A DNA stretch of 64,000 bases from Lancefieldella sp. Marseille-Q7238 (lineage in GTDB: Bacteria > Actinomycetota > Coriobacteriia > Coriobacteriales > Atopobiaceae), in assembly GCF_949152215.1 (NCBI RefSeq), contig NZ_OX424407.1, forward strand, positions 1,058,530 to 1,122,529, written 5' to 3'. Of this stretch, positions 37,052 to 46,586 are shown piece after piece (within the stretch, counting starts at the first letter, position 1; each line of letters starts with the position of its first letter). The translations under genes were made by a program, and so were the position numbers. Below the pieces are notes generated by a model. The model was not told the DNA's origin and ran no database searches. It saw only the letters and a list, made by a program, of their open reading frames with translations.

Positions 37052-38386
37052 ATGAAGACTTTTGCTACCTACAACAAACGTACGAAAAATCTCATCTTCC
37101 TTCTGGTCTGCTTGGCCTTTTTGGTTCTTCTCGCCATAGGGGTTGTATCAAATAACCTAATAGCCGCCATTGCTGCCGGTGGAGGCTTCGCTATGCTTGT
37201 TATTGTGAGCGGCACTATTATGCCGTCACCGGAGGTGAACCGTTCTCAGGCGACTGAGAGAACCCTTGAGGTTGCATCACAGACGCTCAAGAATTTGCGC
37301 GGCGGCCTGACTGCAGAAAGCGCACCGACTATCTGCTCGTTATTGCTTCCCCAAACATCCGCGGCCGCTATCGGCCTTACCGACCGTGAACGGGTGCTCG
37401 GTTTTGAGGGAGACATTCCTACAACGCACCTTCCCGGAGCGAAGGTGGCCGGCCCCACGCTTGAAGTGCTTGAAAGTCGTCGCATGGAAACCTTTGTGTC
37501 GGTCGATAGCCGACAGCAGGTTCTGAAGCGCAAAAGTGCTTCTCGCGGCAGCACGTTTGGCATCATTGTGCCGCTTTTGGTGCAGGATCAGGCTGTGGGC
37601 ACTATCAAGCTTTATTACCGCCGGGGCATTGAGATTGACCGAACCCAGCTTGCCATTGCGGAAGGTCTGGGACAGCTGCTTTCTACGCAACTTTCCTCAT
37701 ACGAGCTTGACCGTCAGGCTGAGCTGACAGCCCGCGCGGAAGTTAAGGCGCTGCAGGCTCAAATCAACCCTCACTTCCTCTTTAATACGCTCAATACCAT
37801 TGCGTCTTTGACGCGAACCGACCCCGATAAAGCTCGCAAGTTGCTCCGCGAATTTTCAGCGCTGTATCGCCGCACTCTGGAGAGCACCGCCGATGCTCTT
37901 ATTTCTCTGTCGCAGGAACTGACGCAGATCCGCAGCTATCTGACGATTGAGAAGGCCCGCTTTGGCGAGGACCGCATTCTTGAAAGCGAGCATGTAGAGG
38001 CCGGATGCGAGGAAATTTTTGTTCCGTCCTTTTTGGTGCAGCCCATTGTTGAGAATGCCGTTCGGCATGCTATGCGCGATGAGGGGCCTCTCCATATTGA
38101 TGTACATGTCGCGCGAGACGGGAATGATATTCTTATAGCCGTAGCCGATGATGGTTTGGGTATGGAAGAAAAGCAAGTTCAAAATCTGCTTGCAGTTGAT
38201 GATGCCGACCATGTTCCGGAAGAATCAAAGGGAACTGGCATCGCGCTCAAAAACGTTTCGGAACGGGTCGAGCGTTTCTACGGCGCGGGATCCGGTGTGG
38301 AAATTCTCTCCAAACCGGGAAAAGGTACCTGCGTGACGCTTAAGCTTGCTGATGCCGCACGGCAGAGCGGGCTGTTTGCACAGTAA
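37052..38386 (+). CDS. LytS-type sensor histidine kinase
   Basis: A 444-aa kinase of the His_kinase/LytS family: two N-terminal membrane helices (about 14-55), a GAF-like domain (about 85-210), then the phospho-acceptor motif AQINPHFLFNTLN and a GHKL ATPase domain (IVENAVRHAM, VADDGLGM, GTGIALKNVSER). I prefer ATG 37052; TTG 37040 overlaps the queT stop and is an alternative. The cognate LytR-type regulator follows. LytST-like pairs respond to membrane potential or extracellular metabolites such as pyruvate; the signal here is unknown. Confidence 0.92.
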   Translation: MKTFATYNKRTKNLIFLLVCLAFLVLLAIGVVSNNLIAAIAAGGGFAMLVIVSGTIMPSPEVNRSQATERTLEVASQTLKNLRGGLTAESAPTICSLLLPQTSAAAIGLTDRERVLGFEGDIPTTHLPGAKVAGPTLEVLESRRMETFVSVDSRQQVLKRKSASRGSTFGIIVPLLVQDQAVGTIKLYYRRGIEIDRTQLAIAEGLGQLLSTQLSSYELDRQAELTARAEVKALQAQINPHFLFNTLNTIASLTRTDPDKARKLLREFSALYRRTLESTADALISLSQELTQIRSYLTIEKARFGEDRILESEHVEAGCEEIFVPSFLVQPIVENAVRHAMRDEGPLHIDVHVARDGNDILIAVADDGLGMEEKQVQNLLAVDDADHVPEESKGTGIALKNVSERVERFYGAGSGVEILSKPGKGTCVTLKLADAARQSGLFAQ

Positions 38387-38388
38387 GA

Positions 38389-38409
38389 CGCCGCGTCTTT
38401 CACGCGGCG
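38389..38409 (+). other. Intercistronic hairpin between kinase and regulator genes
   Basis: A perfect 8-bp stem, CGCCGCGT with ACGCGGCG, and a 5-base loop. No T run follows, and the response-regulator ribosome-binding site starts four bases later, so it may tune translation or mRNA stability rather than terminate. Confidence 0.45.
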
Positions 38410-38422
38410 ATAGGGGGTTTAT

Positions 38423-39136
38423 ATGCGTGCGATGATTGTTGATGACGAAGCTCCGGCCCGGTCAGAGCTTAGGTTTTTACTCGAAGAGTCTGGCTCTATT
38501 GACATGATAGTCGAGGCGACAAGTGCACGGGAGGCTGTCGAGAAGCTCATGGAAACCCGCGTTGATGTCATGTTCCTGGACATCTCTATGCCCAAGACCA
38601 ACGGCATGCAACTTGCCGAAGCTCTTCACAAACTGAAAAATCCTCCGCAGATTGTATTTGTTACGGCGTATAGCGAATACGCCCTAGACGCTTTTGGCGT
38701 CAATGCGGTCGACTATCTTATGAAGCCGGTTGAGACGGATCGGCTGAGTCAGGCGTTGGAAAAGGTTGCTGAACGCCTTAAACCGCAGGTTCCGCCACCA
38801 AGCGTTGAGCGCATTCCCGTCATTAAGAGCGGCAGTAAGGTCCTCGTGCCCATTGACCAGATACGCTTTATTGAGGCAAAGGACGACTACTCCTGCATTT
38901 ATACGGAAAACGACCGGTTCCTTTCGACGATTTCGCTCCAAAAACTGGAGGACAGACTTGCGGCGCACGGATTTTTCCGCATTCATCGTAGTTATATTGT
39001 GAATTTAGAGTATGTTGAAGATGTGGAAGTCATCTCAGCTGGTATTCTTCAGCTCACGATTCAGGGGTTTGAGGACAAACACATTTCGGTTTCGCGCCGT
39101 CGTGTGGTAGCTCTCAAACGTGCGCTTGGCCTTTAA
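38423..39136 (+). CDS. LytTR-type response regulator
   Basis: A 237-aa regulator: receiver domain (1-120) with VDDEAPAR, phospho-acceptor Asp53 in FLDISMP and Lys in YLMKPVE; C-terminal LytTR DNA-binding domain (about 135-235) with IRFIEAKDDYSCIY, HGFFRIHRSYIVNL and VSRRRVVALK. Forms an operon with the LytS-type kinase. LytTR targets often carry TAC-rich direct repeats; I did not find a convincing pair near neighbouring genes. Confidence 0.93.
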   Translation: MRAMIVDDEAPARSELRFLLEESGSIDMIVEATSAREAVEKLMETRVDVMFLDISMPKTNGMQLAEALHKLKNPPQIVFVTAYSEYALDAFGVNAVDYLMKPVETDRLSQALEKVAERLKPQVPPPSVERIPVIKSGSKVLVPIDQIRFIEAKDDYSCIYTENDRFLSTISLQKLEDRLAAHGFFRIHRSYIVNLEYVEDVEVISAGILQLTIQGFEDKHISVSRRRVVALKRALGL

Positions 39137-39207
39137 ACGCGAGGAAAGCTCTTTGCACAATAGGCTGCAACCGCTACACTATGCCAGAACTGGCAGAAAG
39201 AATATAT

Positions 39208-39726
39208 ATGGCGTTCGTACGATATGATGTTATTTCCGATACGCATGGGTATTTATCGCCTGAGCTGCTTGACGAGCTCCAGGGCGCTGATTACATTGTG
39301 CACGCTGGCGACATGACGTCGCTGGAAGATTATAAGAAGCTTCAGGAGATTGCGCCTGTGCGCATGTGCCTGGGCAATAATGATTTCGCCTATGATTATG
39401 GCCCCATGGTGCGCAAGAAGGTGTTTTTCCTCGAGAGCGGCCTCAAATGGGAAATCTGCCACTATCGAGAGCGTCTTGATTTGACCAAGTGTGACATTGC
39501 TGTTTGCGGCCACACGCATCGGCCATTTATCGAGAAGGACGAGTGGACCCATGCGCTTGTCATGAATCCCGGGAGCCCTTCATTTCCGCGTGGCGGAGGC
39601 GGTCCGACGATGGGGCGCGTTATTGTTGACGATACCGCCAAAAAAGTCGTGCAGGCGGAAATCATTCAGCTGAACAATCAATCAGGATTTGGGGAACTTG
39701 CCTCGCGTTTATTTGGCCGTCACTAA
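39208..39726 (+). CDS. YfcE/MJ0936-type metallophosphoesterase
   Basis: A 172-aa calcineurin-like phosphodiesterase. Metal-binding motifs are visible: SDTHG, HAGD, GNND and GHTH, with NPGS near the end. I choose ATG 39208; the upstream ATG 39181 lacks a ribosome-binding site. The end lies ten bases from the convergent PAP2 gene with no terminator between. Confidence 0.88.
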   Translation: MAFVRYDVISDTHGYLSPELLDELQGADYIVHAGDMTSLEDYKKLQEIAPVRMCLGNNDFAYDYGPMVRKKVFFLESGLKWEICHYRERLDLTKCDIAVCGHTHRPFIEKDEWTHALVMNPGSPSFPRGGGGPTMGRVIVDDTAKKVVQAEIIQLNNQSGFGELASRLFGRH

Positions 39727-39735
39727 CGTCGCCTG

Positions 39736-40536
39736 TCACTGAAGTCGTTGAGGCGTGGCGTCTTTGTCGTGCGGTTTTCGTATGAGCGCGGGGACCATGA
39801 GCTTTGTAAAGAGCACCAGCCATACCAGTGCAAGGGAATAGCCGCCGAGGACGTCGGAGGCGTAGTGCACGCCGAGATAGATGCGGCTGATGCCAATCAT
39901 GATAATGATGAAGGCAAAAGAAAGACAGAAGAGCCACCTTTGCAGATTGTCCTTCTCGTAGTGCCATACCAGCCAGATAAGAAAGCCGTAGAACGCCATA
40001 GAAAACATGGAATGGCCCGAAGGAAAGCTATATCCTGTTTCAGCGACCAGGCGAAAGCCGTCCGGGCGCGGGCGCTGCACGATAGCTTTGAATATCAGGT
40101 CTACGGCAAGCGCGCTTACAAGGTTGATACAGGCGAGACGACCAACGTTAGGTCCCGGAGCAAACGCCGCGACGACAATGAGCATAACGACAACGGTCAC
40201 GGGACTTGCAAGGCCCGAAAATCCTTCCATGATGCCCGTGAGCCACGTAGTACGCAGATGGATGACGAAGAGACGGTAGGCAAAACGGTCAAGACCAATA
40301 ACGTCTCCGGCAGTTACATCGATGAGCAGAAAGACAAAGATTGCAGCGGCGGCTACGAGAATACCTACCGAAATGCTTGCCCGGAGTTTGGCCATAACTA
40401 TGCGGCGGCGAACGCCTTTCAGCTGTCCGGTCTTCTCGGCATCTGAAATGACGAGCTCAGAAGTGCTGTCTGGAAGGCTATCGTCTTCAAAAACCTCTGT
40501 TTGTCTGACCGAGCGCTTGTCTTTCATGTCTGCCAC
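39736..40536 (-). CDS. PAP2-family membrane phosphatase
   Basis: A 266-aa protein with an acidic N-terminal tail, about six membrane helices and the three PAP2 motifs: KAIVQRPRP, SFPSGHSM and SRIYLGVHYASDVLGG. Such enzymes dephosphorylate undecaprenyl pyrophosphate or other lipid phosphates on the outer face; a role in recycling the wall carrier is plausible but not shown. GTG 40536 follows GAGGAG; ATG 40527 is an alternative. Confidence 0.88.
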   Translation of the reverse strand: MADMKDKRSVRQTEVFEDDSLPDSTSELVISDAEKTGQLKGVRRRIVMAKLRASISVGILVAAAAIFVFLLIDVTAGDVIGLDRFAYRLFVIHLRTTWLTGIMEGFSGLASPVTVVVMLIVVAAFAPGPNVGRLACINLVSALAVDLIFKAIVQRPRPDGFRLVAETGYSFPSGHSMFSMAFYGFLIWLVWHYEKDNLQRWLFCLSFAFIIIMIGISRIYLGVHYASDVLGGYSLALVWLVLFTKLMVPALIRKPHDKDATPQRLQ

Positions 40537-40663
40537 GGGTACTCCTCGCTAAAAAGTGGCGACACGCCGCAATGACGTGCCGCCGCGGTAACTCCATTTT
40601 ACCAACTGCCGGACGCGGAAGCACACAGGCATCGGGAACCGGCAAAAGGCTTACAGGAATAGC

Positions 40664-40981
40664 TTATAGATTTGCGTTAAGCTCAGAAACCAAGTCGGAT
40701 TTGGGAAGGTTTCCAATCATCGTGTGAATGGGCTCGCCGTTCTTGAACAGGATGAGCGTTGGGATGGAAACGATGCGGAAACGGGTGGCAAGATCCGGCT
40801 CATCGTCAACATTGACCTTATAGACGGAAAGCTTGTCGGACATCTCTTCGCCAACCTGCTCGACGATGGGGCCGAGCGCGCGGCAGGGACCGCACCATGA
40901 TGCCCAAAAATCCACAAGGACAGGCTTGTCGGCGGACGCAAGGACAGAGTCAAACTCTGCGGCGGTGAGTTGCTGTGCCAT
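40664..40981 (-). CDS. trxA: Thioredoxin
   Basis: A 105-aa protein with the active site WCGPC (29-33) and the cis-Pro loop SIPTLILF. TAGGAGG lies before ATG. It is a monocistronic gene between the PAP2 gene and a divergent unknown gene; no thioredoxin reductase is in the window. Confidence 0.95.
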   Translation of the reverse strand: MAQQLTAAEFDSVLASADKPVLVDFWASWCGPCRALGPIVEQVGEEMSDKLSVYKVNVDDEPDLATRFRIVSIPTLILFKNGEPIHTMIGNLPKSDLVSELNANL

Positions 40982-41145
40982 GATATAACCTCCTATTGAG
41001 CGTGGCGTTCAAGCCTCGCATAGTGTCGTTAGTGGCTTTATCCCCAAAATGAGCAGCGTCATACATGGGAGTTGCTCGAAATGCAAAAAGCGTGCATAGT
41101 AGGGAAATCAAAGGGATAGATTTCACGCTCGTAGAAGGAGAGTTC

Positions 41146-41718
41146 GTGCCGACAAAGAGAGCTGCGCGCAAAGAAGTGTATCTGGCTAAGACGACAGCTG
41201 AGCTGTCGGCTCTCTCCGATGCTGGTGTACTGATGGCCGGTAACGCGTTCTCGTCCGTTACGCTCGTCAAAGGCGTATTTGACACGGAAGATGTAGCTGC
41301 CGGCGCTGGCAATATGGCCACCGCCGCTTTTTCATACGAAGACGGGCGTGCACTTCATGCGTCGCTTGAACACCTTGGTTACGCTCCGGAAGATTGGTCG
41401 GCGCTGCTTACGGTTGGTGCGGACGGAACTCCGCTGGCTCCCGCGCTTCTGAGAGAAGCCCTGACCGCGCTTGACCCGGCAACGGTGTTGATTTGCGATA
41501 ATGAGGCCCTTGACGCTATCCGTAACGCCTATGCGCTTGAGCTTTCGAAACAGGCAACGGCGCAAGCCGCCTTTCTAGAAGCAGGCATTGTGGTAGAGGT
41601 TGCCGGCATGAGGTTTTTAAATCTTGACAACTTTGCCGGCGCGCTGGGGGATAGTCATCAAAAGCAGCTTCGCTGGGCTTATCTGAAACAGCTCCCTCCG
41701 CTTGGAGAACCATACTGA
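41146..41718 (+). CDS. Unknown soluble protein
   Basis: A 190-aa product from GTG 41146, five bases after GAAGGAG; an upstream ATG at 41065 has no ribosome-binding site. It contains ALHASLEHLGYAPEDWSALLT, a helical motif that recalls uracil-DNA-glycosylase-like or related Actinobacteria-specific proteins, then LDPATVLICDNEALDAI and LEAGIVVEVAGMRFLNLDNFAGAL. I do not make a functional call. It lies between thioredoxin and pgi. Confidence 0.6.
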   Translation: MPTKRAARKEVYLAKTTAELSALSDAGVLMAGNAFSSVTLVKGVFDTEDVAAGAGNMATAAFSYEDGRALHASLEHLGYAPEDWSALLTVGADGTPLAPALLREALTALDPATVLICDNEALDAIRNAYALELSKQATAQAAFLEAGIVVEVAGMRFLNLDNFAGALGDSHQKQLRWAYLKQLPPLGEPY

Positions 41719-41832
41719 GTTTTGGCATTGCGCACACGGTGCCCCGCGAATTTTATCAATCAAGCTGATTGTGCTAGCTTCAGACGTCCATGCGGTCTAT
41801 CCTTAAACTGTACGCAAATGATAGGAGACCTC

Positions 41833-43539
41833 ATGACTGCACCGACAGCTCCTGCAAACAAACCTGTTGACCCAACTAAGACTGAAGCGTGGGCTGCTCT
41901 CCAGGCACGCTATACCAAGCTCACTGAGGCTGGCATAGATTTGCGCTCATGGTTTGCCCAAGACCCCGATCGCACTTCTCGCCTGACGTTTATGCTGGAT
42001 GAATTTCAGATTGACCTTTCCAAGAACCTTATTGACGAGAAGACCCTTGAGCTCCTGTGTAATCTCGCGCGTGAAGTGAAGCTTGAAGAGCGCCGCGCGG
42101 ATATGTACAGTGGCAGTCATATCAATACAACAGAGGATCGCGCGGTACTGCACACCGCACTGCGTCGGCCGGCTTCCCAGATTGGCACCTTTGTGGTGGA
42201 TGGCCAGGATACGGTTGCTGACGTTCGCAGCACACTCGACAAGATGTACGCTTTCTGCAATCGCGTACGCTCCGGAGCGTGGAAGGGCGTGAGCGGCAAA
42301 GCAATCAAAACTATCGTCAGCATCGGTATCGGTGGCTCTGACCTTGGTCCGGTGATGGTGTATGAGGCGCTTAGGCCATATGCGGACGCCGGTTTGACAG
42401 CGCGCTTTGTATCCAACATTGATCCTTCTGATTTGGCCGAGAAGACGCGTTCTCTTGATCCGGAAACCACGCTCTTTATTGTGGTTTCCAAGACGTTTAC
42501 CACACTTGAAACGCTGACTAACGCTCGCGGCGCGCGTTCCTGGCTTTTGGGCGCTCTGCGCGATGCAGGCGTCATCGATGGCTCAAAACAGCAGGATGCT
42601 GAAGCTATTCGCAAGCATTTTGTGGCCGTCTCAACGGCTTTGGATAAAGTCCAGGATTTTGGAATCGATCCTGAAAATACGTTTGGCTTTTGGAATTGGG
42701 TCGGCGGCCGTTATTCGGTCGATTCCGCGGTCGGATTAACGATTGCTCTGGCGTATGGCCCTGAGCGCTTTGAAGAGTTCCTGGGTGGTTTCCACTTTGT
42801 GGATAACTACTTTAAGAATACACCGCTTGAGCAAAACATTGTGGCGCTGATGGGCCTGCTCAATGTCTGGTATGTCAATTTCTTCGGCGCAGCTTCACAC
42901 GCGGTGCTTCCATACGACCAATATCTGCACCGGTTCCCTGCCTATCTTCAGCAGCTGACAATGGAGTCTAACGGTAAATCTACACGCTGGGATGGCTCGC
43001 CTGTTACAACCAAGACCGGTGAGATTTTCTGGGGCGAGGCGGGCACCAACGGACAGCACGCCTTCTATCAGCTGATTCATCAGGGCACCCGTCTTATCCC
43101 CTGTGATTTCATCGCGTTTGCCAATACGCATAATCCCACGAAAGACGGTGTTCAGGATGTTCACGAGCTTTTCCTCGGCAACTTCCTTGCGCAGACCAAG
43201 GCGCTCGCGTTTGGCAAGACGGCCGATGAAGTCCGCGCGGAAGGCACGCCGGAATGGATGGTTGCGGCGCGCGTGTTTGCGGGCAACCGTCCTACCACGT
43301 CAATCTTTGGCAATCAGCTGACGCCGCGCTCTCTCGGCGAGCTTATCGCCCTCTATGAACACATTACCTTTGTTGAGGGCGTCGTGTGGGGTATCAATTC
43401 CTTTGATCAGTGGGGCGTTGAGCTTGGTAAGCAGTTGGCAAAGCAAATCACCCCGGCATTCTATGATGATGGCGCTCTTGAGGCGCAGGACGCGTCCACC
43501 AAGGCGCTTATCGCATACTACCGGGCGCACCGCCGCTGA
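41833..43539 (+). CDS. pgi: Glucose-6-phosphate isomerase
   Basis: Interconverts glucose 6-phosphate and fructose 6-phosphate. The 568-aa product shows the isomerase motifs [52 protein letters not shown] and the C-terminal [14 protein letters not shown] 41833 is chosen over upstream frame extension because AGGAGA lies just ahead. A hairpin after the stop may be its terminator. A PTS operon follows, consistent with a sugar-catabolism neighbourhood. Confidence 0.96.
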   Translation: MTAPTAPANKPVDPTKTEAWAALQARYTKLTEAGIDLRSWFAQDPDRTSRLTFMLDEFQIDLSKNLIDEKTLELLCNLAREVKLEERRADMYSGSHINTTEDRAVLHTALRRPASQIGTFVVDGQDTVADVRSTLDKMYAFCNRVRSGAWKGVSGKAIKTIVSIGIGGSDLGPVMVYEALRPYADAGLTARFVSNIDPSDLAEKTRSLDPETTLFIVVSKTFTTLETLTNARGARSWLLGALRDAGVIDGSKQQDAEAIRKHFVAVSTALDKVQDFGIDPENTFGFWNWVGGRYSVDSAVGLTIALAYGPERFEEFLGGFHFVDNYFKNTPLEQNIVALMGLLNVWYVNFFGAASHAVLPYDQYLHRFPAYLQQLTMESNGKSTRWDGSPVTTKTGEIFWGEAGTNGQHAFYQLIHQGTRLIPCDFIAFANTHNPTKDGVQDVHELFLGNFLAQTKALAFGKTADEVRAEGTPEWMVAARVFAGNRPTTSIFGNQLTPRSLGELIALYEHITFVEGVVWGINSFDQWGVELGKQLAKQITPAFYDDGALEAQDASTKALIAYYRAHRR

Positions 43540-43567
43540 TTTGGCTCGAATGATCACATACTTTAAT

Positions 43568-43594
43568 ATGGCCTATACGTTTTGTATGGGCCAT
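43568..43594 (+). terminator. Possible terminator after pgi
   Basis: An 11-bp stem with one wobble (43568-43578 with 43584-43594) and a GTTTT loop. No T run follows, so terminator function is uncertain. The rest of the gap to 43772 is A/T-rich and should hold the PTS promoter. Confidence 0.4.
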
Positions 43595-43772
43595 CCTCAA
43601 TTAAAGCTCTGGCCTATTAAGTGTGTGCAGCACGAGAAATAGAAATTTTCATACTATATGGACGAGCACAATTCTAAGATTTAGCTCTAGACATAAAGGA
43701 AAAGTAGTACAAGAATAGATATGCAAATAAGATAGATTCTGTATTTATTGAAAGAATTTAAGGGGAAGTATA

Positions 43773-44210
43773 ATGAAATATCTCATCCTCGTAAGTCATG
43801 GCACCTTTGCTCCCGGATTGCACAGTGTTCTAAATATGCTGATGGGTCCACGTAATGATGTTTTAAGCTACAGTATGGAGGATGGTACCGGAGCTGACGC
43901 ATTTGTGGATGGTCTCAAGCAGGTTCTTGCTCCTATCACCGCACATGATGAAGTCATACTTCTTGGAGATATTATTGGCGGTTCTCCACTTACCAATACC
44001 TTGAACATCCTTACCGAGAAGGGCGTTCTTTCTAATACAACCGCATTTAGCGGCGCGAATCTCCCCATGGCAATCGCCGCCCTTATGGCAATTGATGATG
44101 GCCTTGAAGGAGACGCTCTTGTGCAAGCCCTTCTTAACGAAGGTAGGGATGGTGTTAACCAGATTCTTCTTAAGCTTGATGAGGAGGAAGAAGAGGAGGA
44201 GGATCTGTAA
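43773..44210 (+). CDS. PTS mannose-family EIIA component
   Basis: A 145-aa cytosolic phosphocarrier. It resembles EIIA-Man: ILVSHGTFAPGL with phospho-acceptor His9, then LGDIIGGSPLTNTL and FSGANLPMAIAAL. Phosphate passes from HPr to this His and on to EIIB. The last residues form a run of seven Glu, DEEEEEEEDL, an unusual acidic tail mirrored in EIIC. AGGGGAAG precedes the ATG. First gene of the PTS operon. Confidence 0.92.
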   Translation: MKYLILVSHGTFAPGLHSVLNMLMGPRNDVLSYSMEDGTGADAFVDGLKQVLAPITAHDEVILLGDIIGGSPLTNTLNILTEKGVLSNTTAFSGANLPMAIAALMAIDDGLEGDALVQALLNEGRDGVNQILLKLDEEEEEEEDL

Positions 44211-44270
44211 GGTATTGGTATTTTTTCGCGCATGCCTATGCTTGTTAGATCTGTTTGAGAGGAGGCAAAC

Positions 44271-44764
44271 ATGATTTCATTTGTTCGTGTAGATGACCGT
44301 ATGATTCATGGTCAAACTGTGACACGGTGGGCGCTAGAATATCCGTGCGACGGCATCATTGCTGTTAATGATGCAGCTGCGACGAATCCTGTTTTAAAGG
44401 CTGCATACAAGTCCGCAGCACCAGATAAGAAAGTATTTGTCTGGACATTTGACCATTTTAAAGAGAATGCTGAGAAGGTGCTTGCGAGTGCTTCTCGTTA
44501 TTTCCTAATTACCAAAAATCCCATTGATATGAAAAAATCCTTGTTAATTATGGCTTCAAGCCAGGTATCGATATAGTTGTCATTGGACCTGGCAACGATC
44601 GTCCAGGAACAATAAAATTAGGCAATAATCAGTCATTTACACAGGAAGAAGGGCAAGCGTTTGAGGACCTTACAAAGGCTGGCTATGTAGTAAGGTTCCA
44701 ACTTCTAAAAGAGAAGCACATTGGTGATTGGCCTAAATTCCGTGACAAGTTTGATGTTAAGTAA
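44271..44764 (+). pseudogene. PTS mannose-family EIIB gene with a -1 type frameshift at an A6 tract
   Basis: The frame from ATG 44271 (after GAGAGGAGG) encodes the EIIB start, including the phospho-site DDRMIHGQTV (His13), but stops at 44576 after 101 residues. The remaining EIIB sequence continues in another frame to a stop at 44762-44764, for example NYGFKPGIDIVVIGPGND and FEDLTKAGYVVRFQLLKEK. The switch falls at six A residues (44532-44537). Restoring one A, or slipping back one base there, gives MKK-ILVNYGF and a protein of about 164 residues, the normal EIIB length. It may be a sequencing error, a null allele, phase variation or programmed slippage. Confidence 0.85.
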
Positions 44765-44787
44765 GCTTTTGGAAGGTGATTTTAATC

Positions 44788-45651
44788 ATGGCAATTAATG
44801 CTTTCCAGGCCGCCCTTCTTGGCTTGTTTGCATGTTTGGCGTCATTGCCGGGCATGGGCGGAACTACGGTCGGCAATTATACACTCGGTCGTCCTCTGGT
44901 GGCTGGTCTTTTTGTCGGCCTTATCCTGGGAGACCTAAAGACCGGTATTATTGTGGGAGCTGCAATTCAAGTTGTTTACATTGCACTCGTAACTCCAGGA
45001 GGAACTGTTTCTGCTGACGTCCGAGCTGTTTCCTATATCGGCATTCCTCTTGCGGTTCTTGCCATTAAAGCGAATGGTCTTGATGCAAACTCTACTGAGG
45101 CTGCTGCTCTGGCCGCCTCTATTGGTGCTGCAGTCGGTACGCTTGGTACGGTTTTATTCTATGGAACTGCAACGATGAATTTGGTATGGCAGGGCATCGG
45201 TTGGCGTGCAATGGAAACCAAAGACTGGTCGCACATTAAGAAAACGATTCCTGCCGTTGATTTCATATTACCTTGGATTTCGCATATCCTCTTTTCCTTC
45301 TTGCCAACATTCATAATTTGCATGCAAGGCGAAAATATGGTTGGTCTTATGAAGGAATATCTGCCTATGAACGGAATTCCAATGATGACCCTCTTTACGG
45401 TTGGTACTCTTCTTCCCACCGTGGGTGTTGCAATCCTTTGCAAGCAGGTGATTACTAAACCCCTTGATTGGTTGACCTTTGTATTTGGTTTTGTTCTTGC
45501 CGGTGCTTTGGGATTGAACCTGATTATTTCTGCAGTTATCGCTTGCTTCTTCGCGGTTATTAATTATCAGCTGCAGCAAGCGAAACATGCTCGTCCTGCT
45601 CTTGCCGGTACGGCATCTGCGAGCACTGATGAAGAAGAGGAGGACATTTAA
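44788..45651 (+). CDS. PTS mannose-family EIIC permease
   Basis: A 287-aa membrane subunit that forms the sugar channel with EIID. It has about seven hydrophobic segments, the N-terminal GRPLVAGLFVGLILGDLKTGIIVGAAIQ motif region and PGGTVSADVRAVSYIGIPLA. I place the start at ATG 44788 after GGAAGG. The C-terminus ends in another acidic run, STDEEEEDI. EIID follows after two bases. Confidence 0.92.
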   Translation: MAINAFQAALLGLFACLASLPGMGGTTVGNYTLGRPLVAGLFVGLILGDLKTGIIVGAAIQVVYIALVTPGGTVSADVRAVSYIGIPLAVLAIKANGLDANSTEAAALAASIGAAVGTLGTVLFYGTATMNLVWQGIGWRAMETKDWSHIKKTIPAVDFILPWISHILFSFLPTFIICMQGENMVGLMKEYLPMNGIPMMTLFTVGTLLPTVGVAILCKQVITKPLDWLTFVFGFVLAGALGLNLIISAVIACFFAVINYQLQQAKHARPALAGTASASTDEEEEDI

Positions 45652-45653
45652 TT

Positions 45654-46469
45654 ATGGCTAAAAAGACTCTTTCTGTTGTGGCGCGTAAGAAGTCGTTCCG
45701 CAATTGGATTTATGGCAATCTTACCTGCTTCTCTCAGGAGCACATGCAGACGTTTGGATATCTTGCATCCATGCTTCCTGTTGTCGAAGATCTTTATGAG
45801 AAAGATGAAGACAAGGTTGAGGCACTCTCTACCTATACTACGTTCTTTAACACGGAGCCACAGATTGGCACCATGGTCGTTGGCCTGACTGCTTCTCTTG
45901 AGGAAGCTCGCGCTAATGGTGAGTCAATTGATGACGAGACAATCAACGGTCTTCGTGCTGGTCTTATGGGTCCTCTGGCCGGTCTTGGCGATTCCATTAT
46001 TGTAGGAACTTTCATTCCTATTCTTTTGGGTATTGCTCTTGGTCTTGCTTCAGGAGGTTCTGTTCTCGGTCCGCTTTTCTACATTGTGGCCTGGAATCTC
46101 ATCATGTACTTTGGCATGAAGTACGCTTATAACCGCGGATATAGCTTGGGCTCTTCAGCTGTCGAAGCTCTTGTGGGATCTGAGTCAGAGTCTCTCCGTA
46201 GCTCTATTGTTATGATTGGTACCATGGTAATTGGCTCTGTTGCAGCTACTTGGATTAATGTAACAACATCGCTGAACATTGCAGGTGTTGATATTCAAGC
46301 TACGCTTGATGGAATCTTCCCGAAGGCTCTGAATCTTCTGTTCGTGTACCTTTGCTGGTGGCTGATGACCAAGAAGAAAATCAATCCTACTCTTGTCATG
46401 CTTATTCTTGTGGTAGTAGCTCTTGTGGGTGTTCTGGTTGGCGTCTTTAATCCGGGGCTGTCCTACTAG
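45654..46469 (+). CDS. PTS mannose-family EIID component
   Basis: A 271-aa membrane subunit with the EIID start (RNWIYGNLTCFSQEHMQTFGYLASMLPV), then TEPQIGTMVVGLTASLEEARANG and GLRAGLMGPLAGLGDSIIVGTFIPI, and several C-terminal helices. It pairs with EIIC. The exact sugar (mannose, glucosamine, fructose or others) cannot be read from sequence. A terminator follows at 46532. Confidence 0.94.
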   Translation: MAKKTLSVVARKKSFRNWIYGNLTCFSQEHMQTFGYLASMLPVVEDLYEKDEDKVEALSTYTTFFNTEPQIGTMVVGLTASLEEARANGESIDDETINGLRAGLMGPLAGLGDSIIVGTFIPILLGIALGLASGGSVLGPLFYIVAWNLIMYFGMKYAYNRGYSLGSSAVEALVGSESESLRSSIVMIGTMVIGSVAATWINVTTSLNIAGVDIQATLDGIFPKALNLLFVYLCWWLMTKKKINPTLVMLILVVVALVGVLVGVFNPGLSY

Positions 46470-46531
46470 TACTAGAGATACGTCACGTTGTTCTTGTAGT
46501 ATGTCTTTTGAGTAGAGACAGTGAGTGTTCT

Positions 46532-46569
46532 AAAACGGTATCGCTGGGGCTTCTCGGCGATGCCGTTTT
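46532..46569 (+). terminator. Terminator of the PTS operon
   Basis: A 13-bp stem with one wobble (46532-46544 with 46557-46569), A-rich 5' arm and TTTT at the 3' end. Confidence 0.85.
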
Positions 46570-46586
46570 GACGTTTGAGAGGGTTT

